A DNA stretch of 6,237 nt, from NCBI GenBank assembly GCA_025464915.1, contig JAODNF010000254.1, positions 1 through 6,237 of the forward strand. Direction: 5' to 3'. The notes beneath the pieces were generated by a model that was given only the letters and a program-made list of their open reading frames with translations, made no database searches and was not told where the DNA came from. Below, one piece after another: positions 1-5,860 of the stretch. The stretch's first letter is position 1. Each line of letters begins with the position of its first letter. A program made the position numbers and the translations under genes. Source of the stretch: Frankiales bacterium (GTDB lineage Bacteria; Actinomycetota; Actinomycetes; Mycobacteriales; SCTD01).

Positions 1-31
1 GTCCGTGAGCACGGACGCGCGACAGCGTCCG
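1..31. repeat. Two overlapping short hairpins in the 5' non-coding stretch
   Basis: A 7-bp inverted repeat (GTCCGTG at 1-7, CACGGAC at 10-16, 2-nt loop) shares bases with a second one (CGGACGC at 12-18, GCGTCCG at 25-31, 6-nt loop), so only one can form at a time. The window edge cuts off whatever lies upstream. It may be the end of a terminator for an unseen gene or part of a repeat. Bases 1-109 otherwise hold no gene I can support. Confidence 0.4.
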
Positions 32-97
32 CAGCATTGATGCATGTGCGTCGTCCACAGATCCCGTTCCGGGCCTGTCCGAAGCCCATGTTCAGAC

Positions 98-101
98 GAG
101 G
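98..101 (+). promoter_or_regulatory. Ribosome binding site (GAGG) for the frameshifted AbiEi/DUF559 gene
   Basis: GAGG lies 8 nt before the ATG at 110. It supports 110 as the original start of the gene, although the codons that follow are not in frame with the body of the protein. No comparable site is seen before the TTG at 220. No TANNNT -10 box occurs between 1 and 110. Confidence 0.55.
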
Positions 102-109
102 CTGACCAG

Positions 110-190
110 ATGGATCTCGCCGCAGCACGGCTGGCCGAAGCCTGCACCGGCCAGCGGCAGCACCAGGCCAGTCGGGCGCAGCTTCGGGCT
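110..190 (+). other. Out-of-frame N-terminal segment of the AbiEi/DUF559 gene
   Basis: The 27 codons from ATG 110 read MDLAAARLAEACTG, then QASRAQLRA. This resembles the start of the AbiEi-type winged-helix domain, where a pattern like SRAQLRALG is typical. The same frame then degenerates and stops at 269-271. The expected continuation (CGRTTAQISALVAAG, then LRRVHRGAFAL) is in the next frame from base 190. Joining the two gives an unbroken domain of the usual spacing, consistent with loss of one base (GCTTGC to GCTGC) around 188-192. The restored protein would be about 318 residues. Either the gene is damaged or the base is a sequencing error. I see no classic slippery heptamer that would suggest programmed frameshifting. 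Confidence 0.7.
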
Positions 191-219
191 GCGGCCGCAC
201 GACGGCACAGATCAGCGCT

Positions 220-1065
220 TTGGTCGCGGCCGGCGGGCTGCGGCGCGTCCACCGTGGAGCGTTCGCGCTGATGCCGTTGCCGACGCGTGGCCGACACCTC
301 CTGAGCGACGGCAAGGTCGACCTCGGCTACCTCGCTGAGGTTCGTGCTGCCAGGAACTCCGTGCGGCATGCCGTCGCCGATCGTCGGACCTCGGCCCTGC
401 ACTGGCAGATGGACATGCTCGTCGACCCCAAGCAGGTCGAGCTCCGCGTCCCCCGCACCTCGACTCGCGTGGCGCGGGACGGGGTCCGCGTCAGGTGCAG
501 CGCCTCGACGGAAGCCGCACCCGTCAGTGTCGACGGCTTGGAAGCCATCTCTGCGCTCACAGCGGTGGACACCGTCATCGAGTGCTGCCTCGACCGACCG
601 ATGCAGGAGGCGGTCCTGATCGCGGACAGCGCCCTTCGACGAAGGCTGATCACGGTGCCCGAGCTGCAGACTGCCGTGTCGGCAAGGCGGTCGACGCGTG
701 GCGCCGGGAGGCTGAGTCGCCTGCTGCGGCTGGTTGACCCTGGTTCCGGATCGGTGCTGGAGTCGCTTTGCCGCTACCTGCTCAACACGAACGGGATCTG
801 GCCGACGAGCCAGGTGACGATCAAGACCCGGGACGGCAAGCGCACGATCGGCCGCGTCGACTTTCTCATCGGGAACGCGGTCATCGAGTGCGACGGTCGC
901 AGGTGGCACGATCCGCACGACGCCCGGATGCATGATCGGGAGCGCAACAACGGCTTGGCCCGGACCGGACGGCTGGTCCTGCGCTTCACCTGGGAAGAGG
1001 TGAGGCACAGCCCCGCGTACGTCTTGGCCTCCGTGCGCGAGGCCCTCATGGCTGCGGCAACCTGA
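220..1065 (+). CDS. AbiEi-like / DUF559 (Vsr-fold) domain protein, N-terminus frameshifted
   Basis: This is the large intact part of an actinobacterial protein that joins an AbiEi-like winged-helix N-terminus to a C-terminal DUF559 domain with the very-short-patch-repair endonuclease fold. The frame opens after a stop at 103-105. TTG 220 is its first usable start and ATG 271 is an alternative, but neither has a clear ribosome site. Counted from 220, residues 1-17 (VAAGGLRRVHRGAFAL) are the end of the helix-turn-helix. The middle region (about 60-175) is typical of the family. The nuclease-like domain spans about 178-275 and keeps E181, D214 (GRVDF), E223 and D225 (IECDGRRWH), H230 and the HDRER stretch at 238-242. 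These acidic residues are those expected of a catalytic PD-(D/E)xK-type site. AbiEi is the antitoxin of a type IV toxin-antitoxin pair, but there is no AbiEii partner nearby. Such stand-alone fusions are common in actinobacteria and their role is unknown. Without the first ~30 residues the DNA-binding part would be broken. Confidence 0.8.
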   Translation: MVAAGGLRRVHRGAFALMPLPTRGRHLLSDGKVDLGYLAEVRAARNSVRHAVADRRTSALHWQMDMLVDPKQVELRVPRTSTRVARDGVRVRCSASTEAAPVSVDGLEAISALTAVDTVIECCLDRPMQEAVLIADSALRRRLITVPELQTAVSARRSTRGAGRLSRLLRLVDPGSGSVLESLCRYLLNTNGIWPTSQVTIKTRDGKRTIGRVDFLIGNAVIECDGRRWHDPHDARMHDRERNNGLARTGRLVLRFTWEEVRHSPAYVLASVREALMAAAT

Positions 1066-1148
1066 CGCAAGTGCAACGTTGCCCGGCTCGACCCTGGCCG
1101 ACTCCGGTGAAGGTCGGCTCCGTGGCGTGAGCACAGTTGCACCTGCGT
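1065..1148. repeat. 13-bp inverted repeat enclosing a smaller hairpin, between convergent genes
   Basis: Arms at 1065-1077 (ACGCAAGTGCAAC) and 1136-1148 (GTTGCACCTGCGT) match as an inverted repeat at 12 of 13 positions. Read on the minus strand, the odd position is a G-U wobble, so a transcript running out of mnmA could form the full stem. The first arm begins in the stop codon of the DUF559 gene and runs into a 10-bp palindrome, GCAACGTTGC (1073-1082). The 58-nt interior carries a further hairpin. Confidence 0.55.
1097..1118. terminator. Possible bidirectional terminator hairpin between DUF559 gene and mnmA
   Basis: GCCGAC at 1097-1102 pairs with GTCGGC at 1113-1118 across a 10-nt loop. It sits in the gap between two converging genes, 57 bases upstream in coordinate of the mnmA stop. 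There is no T-run on either side, so this is a weak call based on position and pairing only. Confidence 0.35.
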
Positions 1149-1174
1149 CGGATGCCAGCCGGACGAGTGCGAGG

Positions 1175-2212
1175 TCAGGCGGTGGCGGTGATGGTGGCAG
1201 AGCCCAGGACGGTGTCGCCGTCGTAGAGGGCGGCGGTCTGGCCGGCGGCGACGCCGCGGGCGGGGGTGTCGAGGGCGAGCGACCAGCCGTCTCCCGCAGC
1301 CGACGCCGAGCACGCGTGCACCATCCCGTGCGCGCGGAGCTGGACGTCGCACCGCAGCGGGAGGGGGCGTGGCGAGGACCAGACGGGTACGCCGGTCAGC
1401 ACCGTCGACACGTCGAGGGCCGCAGCCGGACCGACCGTCACGGTCCGGGAGACCGGCTCGACGGACAGGACGTACCGCGGCTCGGGGCGACCAAGGCCCA
1501 GCCCACGGCGCTGCCCGACGGTGAAGGCGTACGCCCCGTCGTGCGCCCCGACCACCACGCCGTCCTCGACGATGTCGCCCGGCAGGGATCCCAGCCGGGA
1601 GCGCAGGAACCCGGCGGTGTCCCCGTCGGCGATGAAGCAGATGTCGTGCGAGTCCGGCTTGTCCGCGACCCCGAGCCCGGCTGACCGGGCCAGCGAGCGG
1701 ACGTCAGTCTTCGTCATGTCCCCCAGGGGAAGCACGGTCGACGCCAGCTGCGTCGGGGTGAGCACCGCCAGGACGTACGACTGGTCCTTGTCGACGTCGA
1801 CCGAACGGGACAGCACCCCATCGGTGAGCCGCGCGTGGTGACCCGTGACCACCCCGTCGAAGCCGAGCTGCAGGGCGCGGTCGAGGACGGCTGCGAACTT
1901 CACCTTCTCGTTGCATCGGACGCAGGGGTTGGGGGTGCGGCCGGCGGCGTACTCGGCGACGAAGTCGTCGACCACCGACTCCTGGAACTCGGCCGCGAGG
2001 TCCCAGACGTAGAAGGGGATCCCGATGACGTCGGCGGCACGGGCGGCGTCGCGGGCGTCCTCACGCGAGCAGCAGCCCCGGGAACCGGTACGAAGGGCGG
2101 CGGGCGCCTGCGACAGGGCGAGGTGGACCCCCGTCACGTCGTGCGAGCGGGCGGCGAGCAGTGCGGCGACTGCCGAGTCAACGCCGCCCGACATCGCGGC
2201 GAGCAACCTCAT
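1175..2212 (-). CDS. mnmA: tRNA-specific 2-thiouridylase MnmA
   Basis: MnmA activates C2 of uridine 34 in the tRNAs for Lys, Glu and Gln by adenylation with ATP and transfers a sulfur to it, giving the s2U that supports accurate decoding in the cytoplasm. The 345-residue protein shows the PP-loop AMSGGVDS at 6-13, GCCS at 46-49, the NPCVRC segment with catalytic Cys97, TGHH at 123-126, KDQSYVL at 142-148, and the second catalytic cysteine Cys192 in SHDICFI. VGQRRGLGLG at 232-241 opens the central domain, and a C-terminal beta-barrel follows to the end. The cysteine pair corresponds to Cys102/Cys199 of the E. coli enzyme. It is slightly shorter than the usual 350-375 residues but complete. Its ATG overlaps the stop of the upstream cysteine desulfurase by 4 bp (ATGA), so the two are probably translationally coupled. 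Only a weak GGAG, 11 nt before the ATG, is visible. Confidence 0.97.
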   Translation of the reverse strand: MRLLAAMSGGVDSAVAALLAARSHDVTGVHLALSQAPAALRTGSRGCCSREDARDAARAADVIGIPFYVWDLAAEFQESVVDDFVAEYAAGRTPNPCVRCNEKVKFAAVLDRALQLGFDGVVTGHHARLTDGVLSRSVDVDKDQSYVLAVLTPTQLASTVLPLGDMTKTDVRSLARSAGLGVADKPDSHDICFIADGDTAGFLRSRLGSLPGDIVEDGVVVGAHDGAYAFTVGQRRGLGLGRPEPRYVLSVEPVSRTVTVGPAAALDVSTVLTGVPVWSSPRPLPLRCDVQLRAHGMVHACSASAAGDGWSLALDTPARGVAAGQTAALYDGDTVLGSATITATA

Positions 2213-3345
2213 CGCGTCGCTCGCTCCACCACCGAGGGCAGCGCGGAGAGCAGGGCGTCGACGTCGGCAGCCGTCGAGCTGTGACCGAGCGAGATCCGCA
2301 GCGACGACCGCGCCGTCGCTTCGTCCTGACCCATCGCGACGAGCACGTGCGACGGCCTCGCCACGCCGGACGAGCAGGCAGAACCGGTCGAGACCTCGAC
2401 CCCGCGGGCGTCGAGGAGCAGCAGCAGCGAGTCACCCTCGCAGCCGGGGAACGAGAAGTGGGCGTTGCCCGGGAGCCGGTTGACTGGGTCGCCGTTCAGG
2501 ACGGCGGACGGCACGGCGTTGAGGACGCGCGTCACCAGGTCGTCGCGCAGGGCGGTCAGCCGGGCGGCAGTCTCGACCTGTCGGGACACCGCAAGGGTCG
2601 TCGCCACCGCGAGGCCGCGGACGCCCGGGGTGTCGAGGGTTCCCGACCGGACGTCCCGCTCCTGGCCGCCGCCGTGGAGCAGCGGGGTGCAGGCGACGTC
2701 GCGTCCGAGGAGCAGGGCGCCGGCACCCAGAGGGCCTCCCAGCTTGTGTCCGGTGAGGGTGAGGGCGTCGACGCCCGAGGCGGCGAAGTCGACGTGCAGG
2801 GCGCCGACGGCCTGGACCGCGTCGGTGTGGAACGGGACGCCGAAGGAGCGAGCCAGCGAGGCGAGCCGGCGGACGTGCTGCACCGTCCCGACCTCGTTGT
2901 TGGCCCACATCACGGTCGCCAGCGCGACGTCGTCCCCGAGCGCCTCCTCGAAGTCGGCCTCTGAGACCCGGCCGAGCGCGTCGACGGGCAGCCAGGTGAC
3001 GGTCGCGCCCTCATGCGCGACCAGCCACTCGACGGCATCGAGGACAGCGTGGTGCTCGACCGCCGACGCGAGGATGCGCGTGCGGCCGAGCGCCCGGCGG
3101 GCCCAGTAGATGCCCTTGACGGCCAGGTTGTCGCTCTCCGTACCCCCGGCGGTGAAGATCACCTCGGACGGACGGGCACCCAGTGAGAAGGCCAGCGCCT
3201 CCCGTGACTCCTCGACCTCGCGGCGCGCGCGACGGCCGGTCGCGTGCAGGGACGAGGCGTTGCCCACCTGCTGCATGGCCTCGTGAACAGCCGCGACCGC
3301 CTCCGGGAGCATGGGCGTCGAGGCCGCATGGTCGAGGTACGCCAC
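2209..3345 (-). CDS. iscS: Cysteine desulfurase, IscS/NifS type
   Basis: This is a PLP enzyme that converts L-cysteine to alanine and holds the sulfur as an enzyme persulfide for Fe-S cluster assembly and tRNA thiolation. The 378-residue sequence begins MAYLDHAAST and contains GGTES at 67-71, EHHAVLD at 97-103 (His98 stacks on PLP in the family), HTDAVQA at 173-179 (Asp175 and Gln178 contact PLP), the Schiff-base lysine Lys201 in TGHKLGGP, and the persulfide cysteine Cys324 in STGSACSSG. All catalytic residues are present. It closely follows what I remember of the M. tuberculosis IscS (Rv3025c), which also precedes mnmA/trmU. The GTG start at 3345 is fixed by the conserved AYLDHAA beginning. 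No good ribosome site precedes it. Instead a TAGGCT box ends 7 nt upstream, suggesting a leaderless transcript. The gap to the upstream stop is only 15 nt, so read-through from the PaaK-like gene is also likely. The 3' end overlaps mnmA, its presumed sulfur acceptor. Confidence 0.95.
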   Translation of the reverse strand: MAYLDHAASTPMLPEAVAAVHEAMQQVGNASSLHATGRRARREVEESREALAFSLGARPSEVIFTAGGTESDNLAVKGIYWARRALGRTRILASAVEHHAVLDAVEWLVAHEGATVTWLPVDALGRVSEADFEEALGDDVALATVMWANNEVGTVQHVRRLASLARSFGVPFHTDAVQAVGALHVDFAASGVDALTLTGHKLGGPLGAGALLLGRDVACTPLLHGGGQERDVRSGTLDTPGVRGLAVATTLAVSRQVETAARLTALRDDLVTRVLNAVPSAVLNGDPVNRLPGNAHFSFPGCEGDSLLLLLDARGVEVSTGSACSSGVARPSHVLVAMGQDEATARSSLRISLGHSSTAADVDALLSALPSVVERATR

Positions 3346-3352
3346 GGGCTCG

Positions 3353-3358
3353 AGCCTA
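3353..3358 (-). promoter_or_regulatory. -10 box TAGGCT of a leaderless promoter for the cysteine desulfurase
   Basis: Read on the minus strand, TAGGCT is followed by exactly 7 nt and then the GTG start at 3345. This fits the actinobacterial TANNNT -10 element with transcription starting at the first base of the start codon. No convincing -35 hexamer is seen. The box lies within the 15-nt gap after the upstream stop codon (3361-3363). Confidence 0.5.
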
Positions 3359-3360
3359 GG

Positions 3361-4737
3361 TCACACGCGCTGGTGGACGCGCCTGGAGATCCGCTCGCCG
3401 TTCGGCAGCTCCCCCGGCTCGTTGACGACGACCTGCGTCGGCAGCAGCCCCGCGGCGGCGCGGATGTCCCGCGCCACGGCCACCGCGACGTCCGAGGGAT
3501 CGCCCACGGCGACGACGTGCACGACGACCTCGTCGTGGTCGTCACGGGGCGACGGGCCGATCACGATGCGCCAGTCGTCGAGATCGGCCCGGCCGTCGAG
3601 GGCTGAGGCGAGCCCGCGCAGGTCCACGCCCCGGTGGCCGCCACGGAGCGACAGCAGCGGCACGAGCGCTCCCCGCTGCAGGCCCAGGACACGGGGCACC
3701 GTGCGGCCGCAGCGGCAGGTGCCGGTGTCAACCTTGTCGGCGAGGTCGCCCGTGCGCCAGCGCAGCAGCGCCGAGCCGCGCATGCCCAGCTGGGTCACCA
3801 CGAGTTCGTCCGGTCCCTGGCCGTCGTTCGTCTCGCCGGTCTCGGCATCGACGGTCTGCACGACCTCGAGGTCGGGGTAGGTGTGCAGGCCGCTGCCCTC
3901 GGCGCACTCGCCCCAGAGCAGCCGGTGCCCCTCGGGCACGTGCACCGCGAGGACCCGCGGCCGGATGCCGACGCGGTCGAGGGCCTCGCCCACGCCGGCC
4001 CGCTCGTCGTCCGAGGGTGCGCCCACGAGCAGCACCGTCGTCACGGACGCCAGCACGGCGCCCGCCTCGTCGAGGTCGTCCAGCGTGTCGGCGGCGGTGT
4101 CCGTGTGCAGGGCGAGAACGGTCGCGGGGACGAGCTGCAGCGCGGCCGTGACCTCGTCCGGGTCGTCGCCGGGGAACAGCGCGGGCGACCCTGCGCCGAG
4201 CGCCGCCAGCGACAGGCCCTGGTAGGTCGCCGAGGCCTCCGGAGCCATCGCCGCGACCAGGACGTCGGAGCGGGTGAGCCCGAGGACCTGCCACAACCGG
4301 GCACCCGCCCGGGCGACCACGTCGAGGTCGTGCCGCGTCGACGCGACCGGGTAGCGCAGGCCGAGGCCTGCGAAGACGAACGACGTGGGCCGGGTGTCCG
4401 CCTCGACCGTCGCGGCATAGCTGCCGGGCCGGGCCAGTCGCGAGGTCAGGGCCTTGCGGAGGGTCGGCCCCTCGGCGTGCAGCGCCCACCCGGACTCGCC
4501 GGCCTGCAGGACCAGGGACGCCGCGCCGGAGGGATCGCCGTCGGGGCAGACGTCACGCTCTCCCACCGGGGCTACGGTGCGGAGGTCCGCGGCCGCCTTG
4601 CCGGCGGTCGTGCCGAGCGCCTTGAACCGCTCGCTCCAGAACGGCGAGAACGGCCCTACGGCGTCGACGAGCTGGGTCCGAAGGGCCGCCTCCTGCGCCT
4701 TGGCCTGCTGGGTCGTCGAGGTCTTGTCCCATGACAT
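3361..4737 (-). CDS. PaaK-like adenylate-forming protein lacking the P-loop and catalytic lysine
   Basis: The 458-residue protein has the overall layout of the phenylacetate-CoA ligase (PaaK) branch of adenylate-forming enzymes, which activate carboxylic acids with ATP and pass them to CoA. The family is recognised from TYQGLSLAALGAG at 171-183, LWGECAEGSGLHTYPD at 274-289 in place of the usual YG.TE region, ETGE at 299-302, WRTGDL at 327-332, and CRCGRTVPRVLG at 341-352, followed by a small C-terminal domain to the end. Two hallmarks are missing. The SSGTTG nucleotide-binding loop expected near 118-130 reads FVFAGLGLRYPVAST, and the C-terminal catalytic lysine is absent: the final segment reads NGERISRRVHQRV. 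It may therefore be a degenerate or repurposed member, and I cannot name a substrate. The ATG at 4737 is chosen because a TAGACT box ends 7 nt before it and the SDR gene starts divergently only 24 bp away. It may be co-transcribed with iscS and mnmA. Confidence 0.75.
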   Translation of the reverse strand: MSWDKTSTTQQAKAQEAALRTQLVDAVGPFSPFWSERFKALGTTAGKAAADLRTVAPVGERDVCPDGDPSGAASLVLQAGESGWALHAEGPTLRKALTSRLARPGSYAATVEADTRPTSFVFAGLGLRYPVASTRHDLDVVARAGARLWQVLGLTRSDVLVAAMAPEASATYQGLSLAALGAGSPALFPGDDPDEVTAALQLVPATVLALHTDTAADTLDDLDEAGAVLASVTTVLLVGAPSDDERAGVGEALDRVGIRPRVLAVHVPEGHRLLWGECAEGSGLHTYPDLEVVQTVDAETGETNDGQGPDELVVTQLGMRGSALLRWRTGDLADKVDTGTCRCGRTVPRVLGLQRGALVPLLSLRGGHRGVDLRGLASALDGRADLDDWRIVIGPSPRDDHDEVVVHVVAVGDPSDVAVAVARDIRAAAGLLPTQVVVNEPGELPNGERISRRVHQRV

Positions 4738-4744
4738 GGCGGCG

Positions 4745-4750
4745 AGTCTA
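4745..4750 (-). promoter_or_regulatory. -10 box TAGACT of a leaderless promoter for the PaaK-like gene
   Basis: On the minus strand TAGACT is followed by 7 nt and the ATG at 4737. It shares two bases (4749-4750) with the oppositely oriented TAGGCT box of the SDR gene. No ribosome binding site is visible between the box and the ATG. A -35 element is not obvious. Confidence 0.55.
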
Positions 4751-4754
4751 GGCT
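4749..4754 (+). promoter_or_regulatory. -10 box TAGGCT of a leaderless promoter for the SDR gene
   Basis: TAGGCT is followed by 7 nt and the ATG at 4762, with no ribosome binding site between. A possible weak -35 element is TTGTCC at 4724-4729, with a 19-nt spacer, which would lie inside the first codons of the divergent gene. The box overlaps the divergent box by 2 bp, so the two promoters could compete for polymerase. Confidence 0.55.
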
Positions 4755-4761
4755 TCGCGGC

Positions 4762-5667
4762 ATGAGCCGATGGACACCTGCAGACATGCCCGACCAGTCG
4801 GGCCGCACGGTGCTCGTCACCGGCGCCAACTCCGGTCTCGGCTTCCACACGACCATGGAGCTGGCCCGCAAGGGCGCGCGGGTCCTGATGGCCTGCCGCA
4901 ACCCGGCCAAGGCGGACGTCGCGCTCGGGCTGATCCGGGCGCAGGTCACGAACCCGACCGTGGAGCTCGTAGCGATGGACCTCGCGTCCCTCGACTCCGT
5001 CGAGCGCGCCGCGGAGGACGTCGCGGGCCGGGTCGAGCACCTCGACCTGCTGGTCAACAACGCCGGCATCATGGCCGTCCCCCACGGCCGCACCGCCGAC
5101 GGCTTCGAGCTGCAGCTCGGCACCAACCACCTGGGGCACTTCGCCCTCACGGGACGACTGCTCCCCCTGCTGCTCAAGGCCGATGAGCCGCGCGTCATCA
5201 CGGTGTCCAGCGGTGCGCACGTCATCGGCAAGATGGCCTTCGACGACCTGTCGCCCGCCGAGAACGGCTACCAGCGCTGGCGCCGCTACGGCCAGTCCAA
5301 GCTCGCCAACCTGCTGTTCGCCGGAGAGCTCCAGCGACGCGCCGGTGGTCGCATCCTGTCCGCCTCCGCGCACCCCGGCTACGCCGCGACGCACCTGCAG
5401 GAGGGCCAGGGGCAGGCCGCCTTCCAGGTCCTCATGAACATCGGCAACAAGATCCTCGCCCAGTCCGACGCGCAGGGCGCCTGGCCGCAGCTCTACGCCG
5501 CGACCATGCCCGACGTGATCGGCGACAGCTACTACGGCCCGCACCTGATGAGCCTGCGCGGCCACCCCGTCCCGACCTGGCGCACGCCCGCCGCCCGGGA
5601 CGAGCCGACGGCGCAGCAGCTCTGGGACATCAGCGAGGAGCTCACCAAGGTGGTCTACGACTTCTGA
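4762..5667 (+). CDS. Short-chain dehydrogenase/reductase (SDR), retinol dehydrogenase-like
   Basis: This is an NAD(P)-dependent oxidoreductase with a Rossmann fold, probably cytoplasmic. The 301-residue sequence carries the cofactor motif TGANSGLG at 20-27, CRN at 45-47 (the basic residue hints at NADP preference, by inference), DLAS at 73-76, NNAG at 99-102, the conserved Asn122 in TNHLGHF, the catalytic serine in VSSGAH (149-150), YGQSK with Tyr176 and Lys180, and HPG at 204-206. The order and spacing are those of complete classical SDRs, and the LGTNHLGHFALTGRLLPLL pattern is typical of the retinol/protochlorophyllide-type subgroup often annotated simply as oxidoreductase. The substrate cannot be told from sequence. 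There is no signal peptide or membrane segment. The start at ATG 4762 gives the usual short lead before the first beta-strand and sits 7 nt after a -10 box. It is transcribed alone, converging on etfA. Confidence 0.93.
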   Translation: MSRWTPADMPDQSGRTVLVTGANSGLGFHTTMELARKGARVLMACRNPAKADVALGLIRAQVTNPTVELVAMDLASLDSVERAAEDVAGRVEHLDLLVNNAGIMAVPHGRTADGFELQLGTNHLGHFALTGRLLPLLLKADEPRVITVSSGAHVIGKMAFDDLSPAENGYQRWRRYGQSKLANLLFAGELQRRAGGRILSASAHPGYAATHLQEGQGQAAFQVLMNIGNKILAQSDAQGAWPQLYAATMPDVIGDSYYGPHLMSLRGHPVPTWRTPAARDEPTAQQLWDISEELTKVVYDF

Positions 5668-5673
5668 GCCCAC

Positions 5674-5724
5674 CTTGCGTCCGCTCACCTGGACATCGCC
5701 GCGGAGCAGCCGGACGGACGCAAG
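5674..5724. repeat. Palindromic intergenic repeat, copy 1
   Basis: A 49-bp unit at 5675-5723 begins TTGCGTCCG and ends CGGACGCAA, so its ends pair. With one flanking base each side the arms reach 10 bp (5674-5683 with 5715-5724). It recurs 75 bp downstream with two substitutions. It starts 7 nt after the SDR stop codon, so it could also form a structure at the 3' end of that transcript. Confidence 0.85.
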
Positions 5725-5749
5725 CACAGGGGCGGCCTCGGCTGCTTCG

Positions 5750-5798
5750 TTGCGTCCGCTCACCTGGACATCGCCGCGCAGCAGCCGGGCGGACGCAA
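5750..5798. repeat. Palindromic intergenic repeat, copy 2
   Basis: This is a direct copy of the 49-bp unit at 5675-5723, matching at 47 of 49 positions, with the same 9-bp TTGCGTCCG/CGGACGCAA arms around a 31-nt centre. The 26-nt spacer (5724-5749) contains CGGCTGC at 5739-5745, complementary to the GCAGCCG in each copy, so alternative pairings are possible. No open frame or transposase is associated with it inside the window. Confidence 0.85.
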
Positions 5799-5813
5799 GC
5801 AGGGGCGAGTACG

Positions 5814-5851
5814 ACGACAGGGCCGCACTCCGAGGAGTGCGGCCCTGTCGT
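5814..5851 (-). terminator. Strong hairpin terminator of etfA, possibly bidirectional
   Basis: Perfectly complementary 18-nt arms (5814-5831 and 5834-5851) with only GA between them; in practice the loop would be about 4 nt on a 17-bp stem. It lies 9 nt beyond the etfA stop codon on the minus strand. No U-run follows on either strand, as is common for actinobacterial terminators. Because the stem is symmetric it could also end transcripts from the SDR gene. Confidence 0.85.
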
Positions 5852-5860
5852 GCGTCCTGC

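Noticed and set aside
110..1065. A complete AbiE type IV toxin-antitoxin system
   Set aside because: No AbiEii nucleotidyltransferase toxin lies beside it; the next gene is mnmA on the other strand. Only the AbiEi-like helix-turn-helix and a DUF559 domain are visible.
1079..1684. A 201-codon plus-strand open frame across the mnmA gap
   Set aside because: Nearly all of it is antisense to the mnmA 3' half and shows no recognisable domain.
3634..4734. A 366-codon plus-strand open frame
   Set aside because: It is antisense to the PaaK-like gene, rich in R, G and Q with no domain pattern, as expected for a shadow frame in high-GC DNA. No ribosome site or promoter was found.
3361..5763. An 800-codon minus-strand open frame running from the PaaK-like gene through the whole SDR region
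   Set aside because: The part above 4737 lies antisense to a clear SDR gene with all family motifs and reads as low-complexity V/G/D/E-rich sequence. The PaaK-like similarity begins only downstream of the ATG at 4737.
5675..5798. A CRISPR-like arrangement (49-bp repeat, 26-bp spacer, repeat)
   Set aside because: There are only two copies, repeats are long and imperfect, and no cas genes or leader are present. A palindromic intergenic repeat fits better.
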